A DNA stretch of 64,000 nucleotides from an uncultured Candidatus Saccharibacteria bacterium (GCA_938017675.1 CALIJB010000004.1:83173-147172); one strand, 5' to 3'. Positions 22,796-32,320 are shown, counted from the first letter of the stretch. The notes: generated by a model from the sequence alone, not told the origin. Numbers and translations are program-made.

Positions 22796-23878
22796 TTATT
22801 TACTAACGTTAAATCTAAATTCAACTACATCATCTGGCTGCATGACGTAAGTTTTACCTTCGGTGCGGATTTTGCCGGCGGCGCGAGCGTTAGCCTCTGA
22901 GCCGGCAGCGACTAAATCGTCGTAATTAACAACTTGGGCGGCGATAAAGCCCTTTTCGAAATCAGTGTGAATAACGCCAGCAGCTTGCGGAGCGGTCCAG
23001 CCCTGGTGGATTGTCCAGGCGCGAACCTCTTTCGGTCCGGCGGTTAAGTAGCTTTGTAATCCGAGCAAATCGTAGGCGGCGCGAATCATTTGCGTTAGTC
23101 CGGCTTCTGGCACGTCGTAACTTTGTAAGAGTTCGAGTGTATCGCTGGGGTTAAGGCCTTTAATCTCGTCCTCAAGCTTGGCGCAGATAAATAGGCTGCG
23201 AGCATGCGGCATGAGATTGCGCAGGCTCTGCTTCTTGTCTTCGCTAGCTAGAGTTTCTTCATTGACGTTGAACACATAAATTACTGGCTTGGCGGTCAAA
23301 AGGTGTAAATCGGCGATGTCGTCGGGGTCAACGTCGGAAATTTCGTTAATTGGCGTTCCAGAGCGCAGCTTTTCAGCGAGCGTTTCTAGGCGATTTTTGA
23401 TAGTGCTAGCTTTGGGGTTGGCTTTGGCCTCTTTGGCGAGGTGAGCTAGGCGAGTTTCTAGCGTTTGCAGATCAGCCAAAATCAGTTCGGTATTGATAGT
23501 ATCGATATCGCGTTTTGGATTGATAATATTCTCGACATGAACGATATCGTCGCTTTCAAAAGCGCGGACGATATGGACAATGGCATCGCATTGGCGGATG
23601 TTGGCTAAGAATTTATTGCCTAAGCCTTCGCCTTTGGAAGCGCCGGCGACCAGCCCGGCAATATCGACAAAAGTCACGGTAGCCGGGGTAATTTTCTCGG
23701 CGTGGTACATTTTGGCGAGGACGTTTAGGCGATCGTCGGGTACCGGCACGATGCCGGTGTTTGGTTCGATAGTGGCAAAAGGATAATTGGCCGCTAAAAT
23801 ATTATTATTAGTTAAAGCATTAAAAAGCGTGGATTTGCCGACATTCGGCAAACCGACAATTCCGATAGATAAACTCAT
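22796..23878 (-). CDS. ychF: Ribosome-binding ATPase YchF
   Basis: A 360-aa Obg-family P-loop ATPase that binds ribosomes and takes part in translation and stress control. N-terminal MSLSIGIVGLPNVGKSTLFNALTN contains the G1 loop; G3 is FVDIAGLVAGASKGEGLGNKFLANIR; the nucleotide-specificity motif is NVNEE in place of NKxD, as in ATP-preferring YchF. The C-terminal TGS domain ends EGKTYVMQPDDVVEFRFNVSK. Minus-strand TGC TATAAT lies 8 nt before the ATG, so its mRNA has almost no leader. Confidence 0.97.
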   Translation of the reverse strand: MSLSIGIVGLPNVGKSTLFNALTNNNILAANYPFATIEPNTGIVPVPDDRLNVLAKMYHAEKITPATVTFVDIAGLVAGASKGEGLGNKFLANIRQCDAIVHIVRAFESDDIVHVENIINPKRDIDTINTELILADLQTLETRLAHLAKEAKANPKASTIKNRLETLAEKLRSGTPINEISDVDPDDIADLHLLTAKPVIYVFNVNEETLASEDKKQSLRNLMPHARSLFICAKLEDEIKGLNPSDTLELLQSYDVPEAGLTQMIRAAYDLLGLQSYLTAGPKEVRAWTIHQGWTAPQAAGVIHTDFEKGFIAAQVVNYDDLVAAGSEANARAAGKIRTEGKTYVMQPDDVVEFRFNVSK

Positions 23879-23886
23879 AATCCTAC

Positions 23887-23895
23887 ATTATAGCA
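23887..23895 (-). promoter_or_regulatory. Extended -10 promoter of ychF (near-leaderless)
   Basis: Minus-strand TGC TATAAT with an 8-nt spacer to the ATG at 23878. Confidence 0.65.
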
Positions 23896-23972
23896 TTTAA
23901 AGGGTATTGTCAGAAAAGTAATTATCTAAAAAGCTTGCGTTTTTTACTTTACTTATGCATAATATAAAGTAT

Positions 23973-25025
23973 ATGAAAATTCAAAAAGGGATGGGCGATT
24001 TCTTTGCACTCGACATCGGTACCAACGCGGTGCGAGTATTGCAGCTAGCTGCTTCTGGCCAGGGCAGTTGGAATCTGGTTGCATACGGATATGTGCCTGT
24101 CGATCACAAAATTACCGCGAGCGACTCGCCAGAAGCACGGCGCCGGCTCGGCGAGGCCACGATGACGGCAGTAGGCCAGTCTGGTATTCGTACTAAAAAT
24201 GTAGCGATTGGCTTGCCATCGAGCAAGACCTTCACTACGGTTATTGACGTACCAGCGATGAGCGAAGCGGAACTGCGGGCGACTATGAAATACCAAGTTG
24301 ATCAGTATATTCCGATGAGCAGTGACGAGGCGAAAGTTGACTGGGCATTGCTAGGCGGTTCGCTAAAGTCGCAAAACCAAAATGAAGTATTAATCACCAG
24401 CGTGTCCAAGCAATATAGCGAAGAGCGTTTGGAGTTAATTGAATCACTTGGCCTGAATGTGATAGCTGAAGAGCCAGATCCGTTAGCGATGGTGCGAGCG
24501 TTAGTACCAGCGACTGCTAGCAATTCAGCTTATATGCTGGTCGATATGGGCGAGTTATCGACAGATATCGCTTTGACTTACGGCGATACGCCGCGATTAA
24601 TCAGAACGATTCCGACTGGGCTGAACTCGCTAGTTAAGGCTGTGGCTCAGAATCTGAGTGTCCAAGAGGATCAGGCTCGCCAGTTTATCCTGAAATTTGG
24701 TCTAGATCAAAGTCGTCTCGAAGGGCAAGTCTTCCGTGCTGTCGAGATGACGCTTGATAATTTTGCTTCTGAATTGTCAAAATCGATTAAATTCTTCCAG
24801 AATAGGTATGAAGATGTGGCAGTTTCTCAAGCTTTGTTATCTGGATACGGTGCAACTGTGCCGCAAATTGATTCGTATTTGGCGGGCAAGATTAATATAT
24901 CAGCGGTTGCGACTAGCCCTTGGCAAAATATAAATGTCTCGCAGAGCATGCAGCAGCAACTAGCGCCGATTGCTAACGAGTTTGCTACGGCGGTTGGCCT
25001 AGCGAAACGGAGAAACTTGTCATGA
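23973..25025 (+). CDS. pilM: Type IV pilus assembly protein PilM
   Basis: A 350-aa actin-like ATPase of the inner-membrane pilus platform. The phosphate-1 motif reads FFALDIGTNAVRVLQL; later YMLVDMGELSTDIALTYGDTPRLIRTIPTG is the phosphate-2 region. PilM binds the cytoplasmic N-terminus of PilN. The frame opens at 23955, but that ATG lies within the AT-rich -10 region. TAATAT at 23960-23965 is 7 nt before the ATG at 23973, so a leaderless start there is preferred. It leads pilMNO-x-BTC. Confidence 0.92.
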   Translation: MKIQKGMGDFFALDIGTNAVRVLQLAASGQGSWNLVAYGYVPVDHKITASDSPEARRRLGEATMTAVGQSGIRTKNVAIGLPSSKTFTTVIDVPAMSEAELRATMKYQVDQYIPMSSDEAKVDWALLGGSLKSQNQNEVLITSVSKQYSEERLELIESLGLNVIAEEPDPLAMVRALVPATASNSAYMLVDMGELSTDIALTYGDTPRLIRTIPTGLNSLVKAVAQNLSVQEDQARQFILKFGLDQSRLEGQVFRAVEMTLDNFASELSKSIKFFQNRYEDVAVSQALLSGYGATVPQIDSYLAGKINISAVATSPWQNINVSQSMQQQLAPIANEFATAVGLAKRRNLS

Positions 25026-25747
25026 TTGAAGTAAACCTAATACCAGACGTTAAGCGGGAATATTTGCACGCTCAGCGGGTTCGCAATACGGTGATATCGG
25101 TATCAATGTTAGTGGCTGCAGCTGCGGCAGGTACTGTGATTGTGCTGGGGCTTGCTTTGGGGTCGCTGCAGTTTGCTAGCGGCCAGGCTGATAATGCTAT
25201 TAAAAGCAAATATAAAGAACTTAGCGATAAACCAGATATTAATGATCTTTTGACCATTCAGAATCAGCTAACTCAGATTGATATGATCAGTAGCAATCGA
25301 GGTGTTAATTCACGCATCTTTGATACTTTGAGCGCGGTTAATCCACAGGCGCCAAACAACGTGACTATGTCAACAGTGCGTTATAATGCGTCAGAAAAAA
25401 CGATTACCATAGAAGGCTCAACCGCTGGCGGTTTTAATGCGGTAGACGCGCTTAAAAAAACCATTCTTAATACTAAATTGAAATACACGAAAGATTCGGA
25501 ATCTGCAGAGACGCCGCTATCTAGCTCTGTGAGAATTACCAACACGGCGTATGCCGAAGATTCTGGCGGAGAGAAGAAACTGACGTTTACTCTGACGTTT
25601 TCTTATCCCGAAGAATTGTTATCGAACAGCGTTAAAAGCTTAGTAATCGTTTCGCCGACTGGCTCGGTAGACGTGACTGATTCAAAAAAGCACGTGCCAG
25701 ATTCGCTGTTTGAGGCAAAGACTTCAAACAAAAAGGAGGATAAATAA
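25022..25747 (+). CDS. pilN: Type IV pilus assembly protein PilN-like
   Basis: A 241-aa bitopic membrane protein. It begins with the PilM-binding sequence MIEVNLIPDVKREYLHAQR, has one membrane helix (VISVSMLVAAAAAGTVIVLGLALGSL, about 24-50), then a coiled and ferredoxin-like outer domain. The tail after residue 165 is Ser/Lys-rich. The ATG overlaps the pilM stop by 4 nt (ATGA). Confidence 0.9.
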   Translation: MIEVNLIPDVKREYLHAQRVRNTVISVSMLVAAAAAGTVIVLGLALGSLQFASGQADNAIKSKYKELSDKPDINDLLTIQNQLTQIDMISSNRGVNSRIFDTLSAVNPQAPNNVTMSTVRYNASEKTITIEGSTAGGFNAVDALKKTILNTKLKYTKDSESAETPLSSSVRITNTAYAEDSGGEKKLTFTLTFSYPEELLSNSVKSLVIVSPTGSVDVTDSKKHVPDSLFEAKTSNKKEDK

Positions 25748-26454
25748 TGGCGGAAGCAAAGAAAGATACCTCGCTAAATAAGCGCCGGCAAATTGATCGT
25801 AGCGGCCGCGTAATGTTCGGCTGGGTGGCAGGCGCGTCGGTTTTGGTTGGCTTTGCGCTGGTTATTGGCGGTTTTCTAGTACAGCGTATAGTTTTTGAGA
25901 CAAAAGTTCTAGCTGAAAAGAATCAAACAACATCGACGCTCGATAGTAATATTAAGACGTATGACGGTTTGCGCGACAATATCCGCGTGTTAAACACCAA
26001 TTCGGCGCTCGGCTCTGCAAAACTTAATGATAAGGAAGATCCGCTGCGTGTTATCTTGGATGCTTTGCCAGCTGACGACAACTCGCTAGCACTTGGCGCC
26101 TCTGTGCAGAATTTAGTTGGCCGAGTGCCTGGCGCTAAGCTTGAGTCTTTCCAAACAGTTTCTTCGAACGAAAATTCCTCTGACAGTAACAAAAATAACA
26201 GCTCGTCAAGCGACAACAATGCCGATAATTCTAGAAGTGTTCAACAGATAGCCTTTACGATGGAATTATCAGCCAGCAATGCAGATATACTGCGCAGTGT
26301 TTTGCGTAATTTCGAGAAGTCAATTCGCGTGATTGATATTGACGAATCGACGATTGAAGCGTCAGATTCTAAGTTTACGATGTCAATTTCTGGACATGCT
26401 TATTACTTGCCAGGTAAAACAGTTCAACTTAACAAGAAGGGGATAAAGCCGTGA
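25747..26454 (+). CDS. pilO: Type IV pilus assembly protein PilO-like
   Basis: A 235-aa bitopic protein: a basic cytoplasmic start (NKRRQIDRSGR), one membrane helix (VMFGWVAGASVLVGFALVIGGFLVQRIVF, about 22-50), a coiled segment and a periplasm-type domain, with a Ser/Asn-rich insert near 135-160. It follows pilN with a 1-nt overlap (TAATG) and AAGGAGG. PilN and PilO normally form heterodimers linking PilM to the pilus fibre; the same is assumed here in a monoderm envelope. Confidence 0.82.
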   Translation: MAEAKKDTSLNKRRQIDRSGRVMFGWVAGASVLVGFALVIGGFLVQRIVFETKVLAEKNQTTSTLDSNIKTYDGLRDNIRVLNTNSALGSAKLNDKEDPLRVILDALPADDNSLALGASVQNLVGRVPGAKLESFQTVSSNENSSDSNKNNSSSSDNNADNSRSVQQIAFTMELSASNADILRSVLRNFEKSIRVIDIDESTIEASDSKFTMSISGHAYYLPGKTVQLNKKGIKP

Positions 26455-26741
26455 AGAAGAGCGATATAGCGATGATTGTACTGATTGCCGGTTTATCTAT
26501 GCTAATAGCGTTTACTATTGGTAACAATATTCCTGCACTTAAGGCGCCGCGGGTTGGCGCTAGTGTTAGCACTATCGAGAAAATGAGCAGTGATGTCAAA
26601 GAGCCAAGCTCGGAAGTTTTTAATTCTAATGCCATAAATCCGACAGTAGAAACAATAATTGGTTCATCTAGCTCGCCTAATTCATCTGATGCGACTAGTC
26701 AGAGTCAAGATCAGAAGCAGGACCAGAAGCAAAACAGGTAG
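26451..26741 (+). CDS. Small membrane-anchored pilus-locus protein, 96 aa
   Basis: Not recognised. It begins GTG, overlapping the pilO stop (GTGA). One N-terminal membrane helix (IAMIVLIAGLSMLIAFTIGNNIPAL) is followed by a Ser/Asn-rich region ending in a Gln/Asp/Lys repeat (QDQKQDQKQNR). Position after pilO corresponds to pilP in other loci, but the sequence has no PilP lipobox. Confidence 0.7.
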   Translation: MKKSDIAMIVLIAGLSMLIAFTIGNNIPALKAPRVGASVSTIEKMSSDVKEPSSEVFNSNAINPTVETIIGSSSSPNSSDATSQSQDQKQDQKQNR

Positions 26742-26753
26742 GAGTTTTTTCTA

Positions 26754-28517
26754 GTGGCGCTGATGACCGATGACATTCAGGAGAAACTCATCAAGCTCTT
26801 GGTTAACGAGGGCTTGGTTTCTCGCGAGGTTATTGATAGAGCCACTAAGCAGTCGGCTAAAACGAACAAGCCGTTGTTGACGGTTTTGGCAGATATCGGC
26901 GAGATAGACGACGAGCTGTTGACTCATGCCATTGCTCATGTTTCGGGTGTGCCGTATGTTAATTTGACGGCTAGTATCATTGATCAGAGTATCCTATCGC
27001 TGCTGCCGAGCGATATTGCCGAGCGTTTCATGGCGGTGCCGCTAGCCGAGGTGAACAATCGTCTGGCGGTGGCGATGATTGATGCCAATAACGTCCAGGC
27101 GGTAGATTATTTAGCTAACCGTATTCAGCGGCCGCTCAAGGTCTTTATGGCATCGGAAGCGGGTGTCCGTCATGTTCTCGACCAGTATAAAACCGACTTA
27201 TCAACCGTTGACGAGGCAGCGCAGGCTACTCAGGCCGAGGCTATTCAATCGTCAAGCGATATCAAAACTATCGTCCAAGATTCGCCGATTAGCCGCGCAT
27301 TGAGCACTATCCTAGAGTATGCGGTCAAGAGCCGCGCCAGCGATGTGCATATTGAACCACTCGAAAAATCGCTGAAAATACGCTGTCGCGTCGATGGCGT
27401 ATTGCGCGAGGTTATGCAGCTGCCGAAAAGTATTGAGCCAGCGCTAGTTAGCCGCATCAAAATTTTATCCAATTTGAAAATCGACGAACATCGCATTCCG
27501 CAGGATGGTCAATTTGCCGTTAATGTGGCTGGAAAGGAAGTTGATTTGCGTATAGCTGTTAGTCCGGTTGTTTGGGGTGAACAGGTGGTGATTCGCTTGC
27601 TCGACAAAACTGGCAACACATTCGATCTAGAACAAATGGGCTATGTTGGTAGAGCATTACGAATGATTCGCAAAGGTATCAAGCGTCCTAACGGTATGAT
27701 TCTGACAAGCGGCCCGACTGGTAGCGGTAAATCGACCAGCTTATACGCGCTGATTAAAGAGATCAAAACTGACGCGATTAACATTGTGACGCTTGAGGAT
27801 CCGGTTGAGTATAAAATGGACGGTGTCAATCAAATCCAGGTTAATAACGACGTTGGTTTGACGTTTGCTAATGGCCTGCGCAGTATCTTGCGCCAAGATC
27901 CAGACGTAGTGATGGTTGGCGAGATGCGCGATAGCGAGACGGCTAACCTTGGCGTGCAAGCAGCACTAACGGGACATCTGGTGTTCTCGACACTGCATAC
28001 CAATTCGGCGGCCGGAGTATTGCCGCGCTTACTTGATATGGATGTCGAGCCGTTCCTGATTGCTAGCACGGTCAACACAGTAATTGGCCAGCGGCTAGTA
28101 CGCCGCGTGTCGCCGCATCGCGATGCTTACTGGTCGAACCCGCTTGAGACGCAGATGATTCTCGAGACGGTGGGGCATTTATTGCCGAAGACCAAAGAGG
28201 ACGTAGCACGCGTGTCCGAAGATTTGGGCTACAAGGACTTGCCATTAGCCAATCAACGAGCCTACGTGCTGGTCAAAGGTCGCGATACGCCAGCGACGCC
28301 GCACGGCTACAGCGGCCGCGCCGGGCTATACGAGGTAATGGATGTAAATGAAGGTATTCAAGACTTAATTGTTCGCCGGGCCACTAGCAACGAAATTCAG
28401 CGCAAAGCAGTCGAGGATGGTATGATTACAATGCGCCAAGACGGCTACTTGAAAGCCTTGCAAGGAATTACTACACTAGAAGAAGTAAACCGCGTAACGT
28501 CGGCAGACACAGCATAA
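26754..28517 (+). CDS. pilB: Type IV pilus extension ATPase PilB
   Basis: A 587-aa GspE-family hexameric ATPase that drives pilus extension. The N-terminal MshEN-type domain is followed by the catalytic part: Walker A GPTGSGKST near residue 322, Asp box with LEDPVEYKMDGVNQIQ, His box LRSILRQDPDVVMVGEMRDSETANLGVQAALTGHLVFSTLHTN and IGQRLVRRV. The usual tetracysteine zinc motif between the His box and the C-terminus is absent (RRVSPHRDAYWSN and later THPHGYSGRAGLYEV-like sequence without Cys). GTG at 26754 has AGGAG 9 nt upstream and is preferred over ATG at 26763. Confidence 0.95.
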   Translation: MALMTDDIQEKLIKLLVNEGLVSREVIDRATKQSAKTNKPLLTVLADIGEIDDELLTHAIAHVSGVPYVNLTASIIDQSILSLLPSDIAERFMAVPLAEVNNRLAVAMIDANNVQAVDYLANRIQRPLKVFMASEAGVRHVLDQYKTDLSTVDEAAQATQAEAIQSSSDIKTIVQDSPISRALSTILEYAVKSRASDVHIEPLEKSLKIRCRVDGVLREVMQLPKSIEPALVSRIKILSNLKIDEHRIPQDGQFAVNVAGKEVDLRIAVSPVVWGEQVVIRLLDKTGNTFDLEQMGYVGRALRMIRKGIKRPNGMILTSGPTGSGKSTSLYALIKEIKTDAINIVTLEDPVEYKMDGVNQIQVNNDVGLTFANGLRSILRQDPDVVMVGEMRDSETANLGVQAALTGHLVFSTLHTNSAAGVLPRLLDMDVEPFLIASTVNTVIGQRLVRRVSPHRDAYWSNPLETQMILETVGHLLPKTKEDVARVSEDLGYKDLPLANQRAYVLVKGRDTPATPHGYSGRAGLYEVMDVNEGIQDLIVRRATSNEIQRKAVEDGMITMRQDGYLKALQGITTLEEVNRVTSADTA

Positions 28518-28529
28518 AAGGAGGGGACA

Positions 28530-29600
28530 ATGCCAGAACAAGAATTACGGATTGAAGTTTTACTAGAGGAAGTTATCAAGCGCCGAGCTAGCGACTTGCA
28601 TATTCAAGTTGGTTTGCCGCCGATGCTGCGAATTGACGGCACATTGATAGCTATTGCTGGCTTTGATGCTCTCGATGAAGCGCAAGTCGAGTCGCTGGTA
28701 TTTGCAATCCTCGACGAAGATCAACAGCAGATTCTTCTCAAGGATAAAGAGTTTGACTTTAGCTTTGCTTTCGGTACGCTCGGACGATTCCGGGTTAATG
28801 CTTTCCATGAGCGCGGTAATTTGGCAGCAGCGCTGCGCTTAATTCCAAACGAGATCAAGTCGGTGACCGAGCTCGGTATGCCGCCGGTAGTGATGAACTT
28901 TGCTGATTATCCGCGTGGTTTGGTGCTGGTGACTGGGCCGACTGGCTCGGGTAAGTCGACTACTCTGGCAGCGCTGGTTGATAAGATCAACTCTGAAAAA
29001 TCGCAGCACATCATTACTATCGAAGACCCGATTGAGTTTACGCACAAGTCGAAAAAATCGGTAGTGGTGCAGCGCGAGGTTCATTATGATACCTATTCAT
29101 TCTCGGCGGCGCTGCGCTCTAGCCTGCGCCAAGACCCAGACGTGGTACTGATCGGCGAGATGCGCGACCTCGAGACGATCTCGGCGGCGATCACCATTGC
29201 CGAGACCGGGCACTTGGTGTTTGCGACGCTGCACACCAACTCGGCGGCGCAATCAATCGATCGTATGATTGACGTCTTCCCGCCGCATCAGCAGCCGCAA
29301 ATCCGCGCGCAGCTCAGTAATATTTTGATGGCAATTTGTTCGCAGCGGCTAGTGCCAGCGATTGGTGGCGGGCGCGTCGTGTCGGCAGAAATTTTAATTG
29401 CTAATCCGGCAGTTCGTAACGTTATCCGCGAAGGCAAGACTCATCAGCTTGACGCGATTATCCAAACCGGTGCCGACCAAGGTATGCAGACAATGGATCG
29501 CACATTGGTACAGTTGGTCCAAAGCGGCACGATTACTTATGATAGCGCGCGGGAATTCGCTGTTGACTTGACCGAGTTTGAAAGGTTAATCAGGGGATAA
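28530..29600 (+). CDS. pilT: Type IV pilus retraction ATPase PilT
   Basis: A 356-aa ATPase that depolymerises pilin and gives twitching motility. N-terminal PAS-like domain (RRASDLHIQVGLPPMLRIDG), Walker A TGPTGSGKST near residue 137, ITIEDPIEF, SLRQDPDVVLIGEMRDLETISAAITIAETGHLVFATLHTNSAAQSIDRMIDVFP and the PilT C-terminal signature (AILIANPAVRNVIREGKTHQL-like). AAGGAGG precedes the ATG. Presence of both PilB and PilT implies a dynamic, retractable pilus. Confidence 0.96.
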   Translation: MPEQELRIEVLLEEVIKRRASDLHIQVGLPPMLRIDGTLIAIAGFDALDEAQVESLVFAILDEDQQQILLKDKEFDFSFAFGTLGRFRVNAFHERGNLAAALRLIPNEIKSVTELGMPPVVMNFADYPRGLVLVTGPTGSGKSTTLAALVDKINSEKSQHIITIEDPIEFTHKSKKSVVVQREVHYDTYSFSAALRSSLRQDPDVVLIGEMRDLETISAAITIAETGHLVFATLHTNSAAQSIDRMIDVFPPHQQPQIRAQLSNILMAICSQRLVPAIGGGRVVSAEILIANPAVRNVIREGKTHQLDAIIQTGADQGMQTMDRTLVQLVQSGTITYDSAREFAVDLTEFERLIRG

Positions 29601-29603
29601 TTA

Positions 29604-30809
29604 ATGAAAAAGTTTACCTACGAAGCACGCGATAAAGCGACGGGCAACATTGTCAAATCGCTGGTTCAAGCTGAATCCGAGAGCGAAGCCGCTAAAGCGC
29701 TGACCGCTCAGGGCTATATGCCGCTATCAATCAAGGAGGAAGTCGAGGGCGGCTGGCTAGCGCGCTTTACCAACCGGATTTCTAGCAAGGATAAGATTGT
29801 TTTCTCGCGCCAGCTGGCAACATTGATTGGTGCTGGATTACCGTTGACACAAAGCCTACATACGGTATTTGAGCAGACTGCCAACAAAAAAATGCAGGAG
29901 ATCGTCCAAGAAATCATTGCCGACGTTGAAGGCGGTAAGACATTATCTTCGGCCTTTGGCAAGCATCCAGAAGTGTTTAACAAAATTTTCATTGCGCTAG
30001 TTACCGCTGGCGAAGCATCGGGTACGCTTGATGATGCACTAAAACGGATTGCCGACCAGCAAGAAAAAGATGCAGCAATGGTTAGCAAAATTCGCGGGGC
30101 CATGGTGTATCCTGGTATTGTCCTAGCGGTAATGGTTGCGGTTGGCGTATTTATGATGGTAACAATCGTGCCGCAGGTTGCCAAGTTGTACTCTGATATG
30201 AAGAAGACCTTACCAGTTTTGACATCAATTTTAATCGGAATATCTAATTTCGTAATTAATTTTTGGTGGTTAACCTTAATTCTATTAGCGCTAGCGATCT
30301 TTTTTGCGCGGCAATATGTTCGTACTGAAGCAGGCTCTCGCTTATTGGATAATCTGAAGCTTAATATGCCGCCATTCAAAGGTATGTTCCGCCGTCTTTA
30401 TATGGCGCGGTTTACGCGTATGGGACAGACTTTGCTAGTCACTGGCGTGCCAATGTTGGATATGCTAGCTATTGCTGCCGAGGGTGTCAATAACGCTGTT
30501 GTAGCCGAAGAGATTACTAGAGCTGCCGGTAAGGTGCAGAGCGGTAAAGCGCTTTCGGCTGCTTTGCAGACAGAGGATTATATTTTGCCGATGGTGCCGC
30601 AAATGATCAAGATCGGTGAGCAATCGGGTAGGATCGACGAAATGATGGGTAAGACAGCGCAAGCTTACGAAGACGAGCTTGACGAGGAGATTCGAGCAAT
30701 TTCGACAATGATTGAGCCGATTATGATGGTGATTCTGGCTATATTTGCCGGCGTGCTGATTGGGGCGGTATTATTCCCAATTTACAGTCTAGTCGGTGGT
30801 GTGCGATAG
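29604..30809 (+). CDS. pilC: Type IV pilus inner-membrane platform protein PilC
   Basis: A 401-aa GspF-family protein. Two homologous cytoplasmic T2SSF domains (FSRQLATLIGAGLPLTQSLHTVFEQT; ARFTRMGQTLLVTGVPMLDMLAIAAEGV) are linked by membrane helices (GIVLAVMVAVGVFMMVTIVPQV; FWWLTLILLALAIFFARQYV), with a last helix (PIMMVILAIFAGVLIGAVLFPIYSLVGG). The N-terminal FTYEARDKATGNIVKSLVQAESESEA matches the family. It begins 4 nt after pilT. Confidence 0.96.
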   Translation: MKKFTYEARDKATGNIVKSLVQAESESEAAKALTAQGYMPLSIKEEVEGGWLARFTNRISSKDKIVFSRQLATLIGAGLPLTQSLHTVFEQTANKKMQEIVQEIIADVEGGKTLSSAFGKHPEVFNKIFIALVTAGEASGTLDDALKRIADQQEKDAAMVSKIRGAMVYPGIVLAVMVAVGVFMMVTIVPQVAKLYSDMKKTLPVLTSILIGISNFVINFWWLTLILLALAIFFARQYVRTEAGSRLLDNLKLNMPPFKGMFRRLYMARFTRMGQTLLVTGVPMLDMLAIAAEGVNNAVVAEEITRAAGKVQSGKALSAALQTEDYILPMVPQMIKIGEQSGRIDEMMGKTAQAYEDELDEEIRAISTMIEPIMMVILAIFAGVLIGAVLFPIYSLVGGVR

Positions 30810-30886
30810 GCCTAGACAACTGAAAAAACCTACGTTATACTGGGTACAGTTGAGCATAAGTTCAAAGGGAAAGGTGGAACTAAATT

Positions 30887-31345
30887 ATGACAAAACAACA
30901 GATTAAAGATCGCGGTTTTACAATTATCGAGGTCGTTTTGGTGCTGGCGATTGCTGCATTGATTTTCTTGATGGTGTTTATTGCGTTGCCAGCACTACAG
31001 GCTAGCCAGCGCGATACAGCTCGCAAGAGCGATGTTAGTATCGTATCGGCTGCGTATAATAGCGCTTTGAGCAACAACCGCGGTGGTACCGCTGTAAACC
31101 AAGATGTGCTTCGAAGGTTCGTCAATGGCGTATCGGAAAATACTAGTATTGATAATATAAACATCGCTGACTTTAGTAGTCAGATAACTGTTAACGATGC
31201 ACAAATCATTGTAGTTTTAGGGGCTAGGTGTGGCACATCAAACCCTGACGGGCAGCAGGATCTAATTAGGGGTACTCGTCGTCAGTATGCTACGTTTACG
31301 CGCTTAGAGGCTGGCAATCATGCTGCGTATTGTTTAGACTCGTAA
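30887..31345 (+). CDS. pilA: Type IV pilin (major pilin candidate)
   Basis: A 152-aa prepilin. The leader MTKQQIKDRG ends in Gly, followed by F-TIIEVVLVLAIAALIFLMVFIALPALQASQRD, the classic type III signal with Glu5 and a hydrophobic spine. A small C-terminal domain has two cysteines (GARCGTSNPDG...AAYCLDS) that could close the D-loop. AAAGGTGG precedes the ATG and TATACT near 30836 is the likely promoter. A terminator at 31370 ends the transcript, so this gene can be expressed at a higher level than its neighbours. Confidence 0.92.
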   Translation: MTKQQIKDRGFTIIEVVLVLAIAALIFLMVFIALPALQASQRDTARKSDVSIVSAAYNSALSNNRGGTAVNQDVLRRFVNGVSENTSIDNINIADFSSQITVNDAQIIVVLGARCGTSNPDGQQDLIRGTRRQYATFTRLEAGNHAAYCLDS

Positions 31346-31369
31346 ATCTGTGATATCTACAGTTTTTTG

Positions 31370-31397
31370 AAAAGGTTGCGCAAAAGCGTAACCTTTT
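31370..31397 (+). terminator. Terminator after the pilin gene
   Basis: AAAAGGTTGCGC, loop AAAA, GCGTAACCTTTT forms a 12-bp stem with one G-U pair and a T tail. It separates the pilin gene from the prepilin peptidase gene. Confidence 0.88.
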
Positions 31398-31406
31398 TGC
31401 TATACT
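31398..31406 (+). promoter_or_regulatory. Extended -10 promoter of the prepilin peptidase gene (leaderless)
   Basis: TGC TATACT, 6-nt spacer AGACGT, then ATG at 31413. It overlaps the T tail of the preceding terminator. Confidence 0.7.
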
Positions 31407-31412
31407 AGACGT

Positions 31413-32285
31413 ATGATAGTTATGTCAATTGCTATAGTGTGCGGGGTATTCGGGCTGGTGCTTGGCAGCTTTGCCGGAGCGCAAGTCTGGCGGCTGCGAG
31501 CTCGCCAGCTTGTCGCCGACAAAAAGGCCGGCGAATCGTACGACAAGGCCGAATATAAGAAATTATCGCCGCTCCTGAAGAGTAAAAAGCAGCAAGATCG
31601 CTCGCGTTGCTTGAGTTGCGGGCACCAACTCGGTTTACGCGATTTGATTCCGTTAATCAGCTGGCTATCGACGTGTGGTCGTTGCCGATATTGTGGTAAG
31701 CGCATTGGCTGCTTTGAGCCGTTGATGGAATTATCTCTCGCGGTGGCATTTATGGTGTCGTTCTTGGTCTGGCCATGGCACCTGGCGGGGTTGCAGTGGG
31801 CATTGTTTGTTGTTTGGTGTGTATCGTTGGTAGCTCTAATCATGTTGGTCGCTTACGATATCAAGTGGCGAATTCTGCCAGACTTTCTTACTGTTTCGTA
31901 TGGCCTGGTCTCGCTAGTCTTTGTGGTGTTGCGTTATTTTATAGTTAATGATGTTAAATTATATAGTTTGGCAATAGCGCTAATAATTATGTCGGGTGTT
32001 TATGGTGTACTCTATTTGATATCGAAAGGTAAGTGGATCGGTCTAGGCGACGTGAAATTAGGTGTTGGCTTGGGGTTGATATTGGCTTCGTGGCAGACGG
32101 CTTTTGTTGGGCTGTTTCTAGCTAACTTAATTGGCTGCGTCTTGGTGATTCCAGGACTTGCTAGCAAGAAACTCAAAGCTAATAGCGAGATTGCTTTTGG
32201 CCCGTTGTTGGCCTTAGGATCGTTTATTTCGTTTTTTGTTGGTACGCGAATTATGGACTGGCTAGTGATTGCATCGTTTTTCTAG
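31413..32285 (+). CDS. pilD: Prepilin peptidase PilD
   Basis: A 290-aa membrane aspartyl protease that cuts prepilin leaders and N-methylates the new end. N-terminal helix (MIVMSIAIVCGVFGLVLGSFAGAQVWRLR), then the zinc-like tetracysteine domain: CLSCGHQLGLRDLIPLISWLSTCGRCRYCGKR. Catalytic aspartates are in VAYDIKWRILPD and GLGDVKLGVGLGL (GxGD motif). About seven membrane helices follow. A longer insert after the first helix (residues 30-62) is basic. Substrates are the five pilin-like genes around it. Confidence 0.95.
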   Translation: MIVMSIAIVCGVFGLVLGSFAGAQVWRLRARQLVADKKAGESYDKAEYKKLSPLLKSKKQQDRSRCLSCGHQLGLRDLIPLISWLSTCGRCRYCGKRIGCFEPLMELSLAVAFMVSFLVWPWHLAGLQWALFVVWCVSLVALIMLVAYDIKWRILPDFLTVSYGLVSLVFVVLRYFIVNDVKLYSLAIALIIMSGVYGVLYLISKGKWIGLGDVKLGVGLGLILASWQTAFVGLFLANLIGCVLVIPGLASKKLKANSEIAFGPLLALGSFISFFVGTRIMDWLVIASFF

Positions 32286-32305
32286 TATCAATGTGATGAT
32301 GCTTA

Positions 32306-32314
32306 TGCTAAAAT
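32306..32314 (+). promoter_or_regulatory. Extended -10 promoter of the minor pilin operon (leaderless)
   Basis: TGC TAAAAT, 6-nt spacer AGTGAT, ATG at 32321. Confidence 0.7.
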
Positions 32315-32320
32315 AGTGAT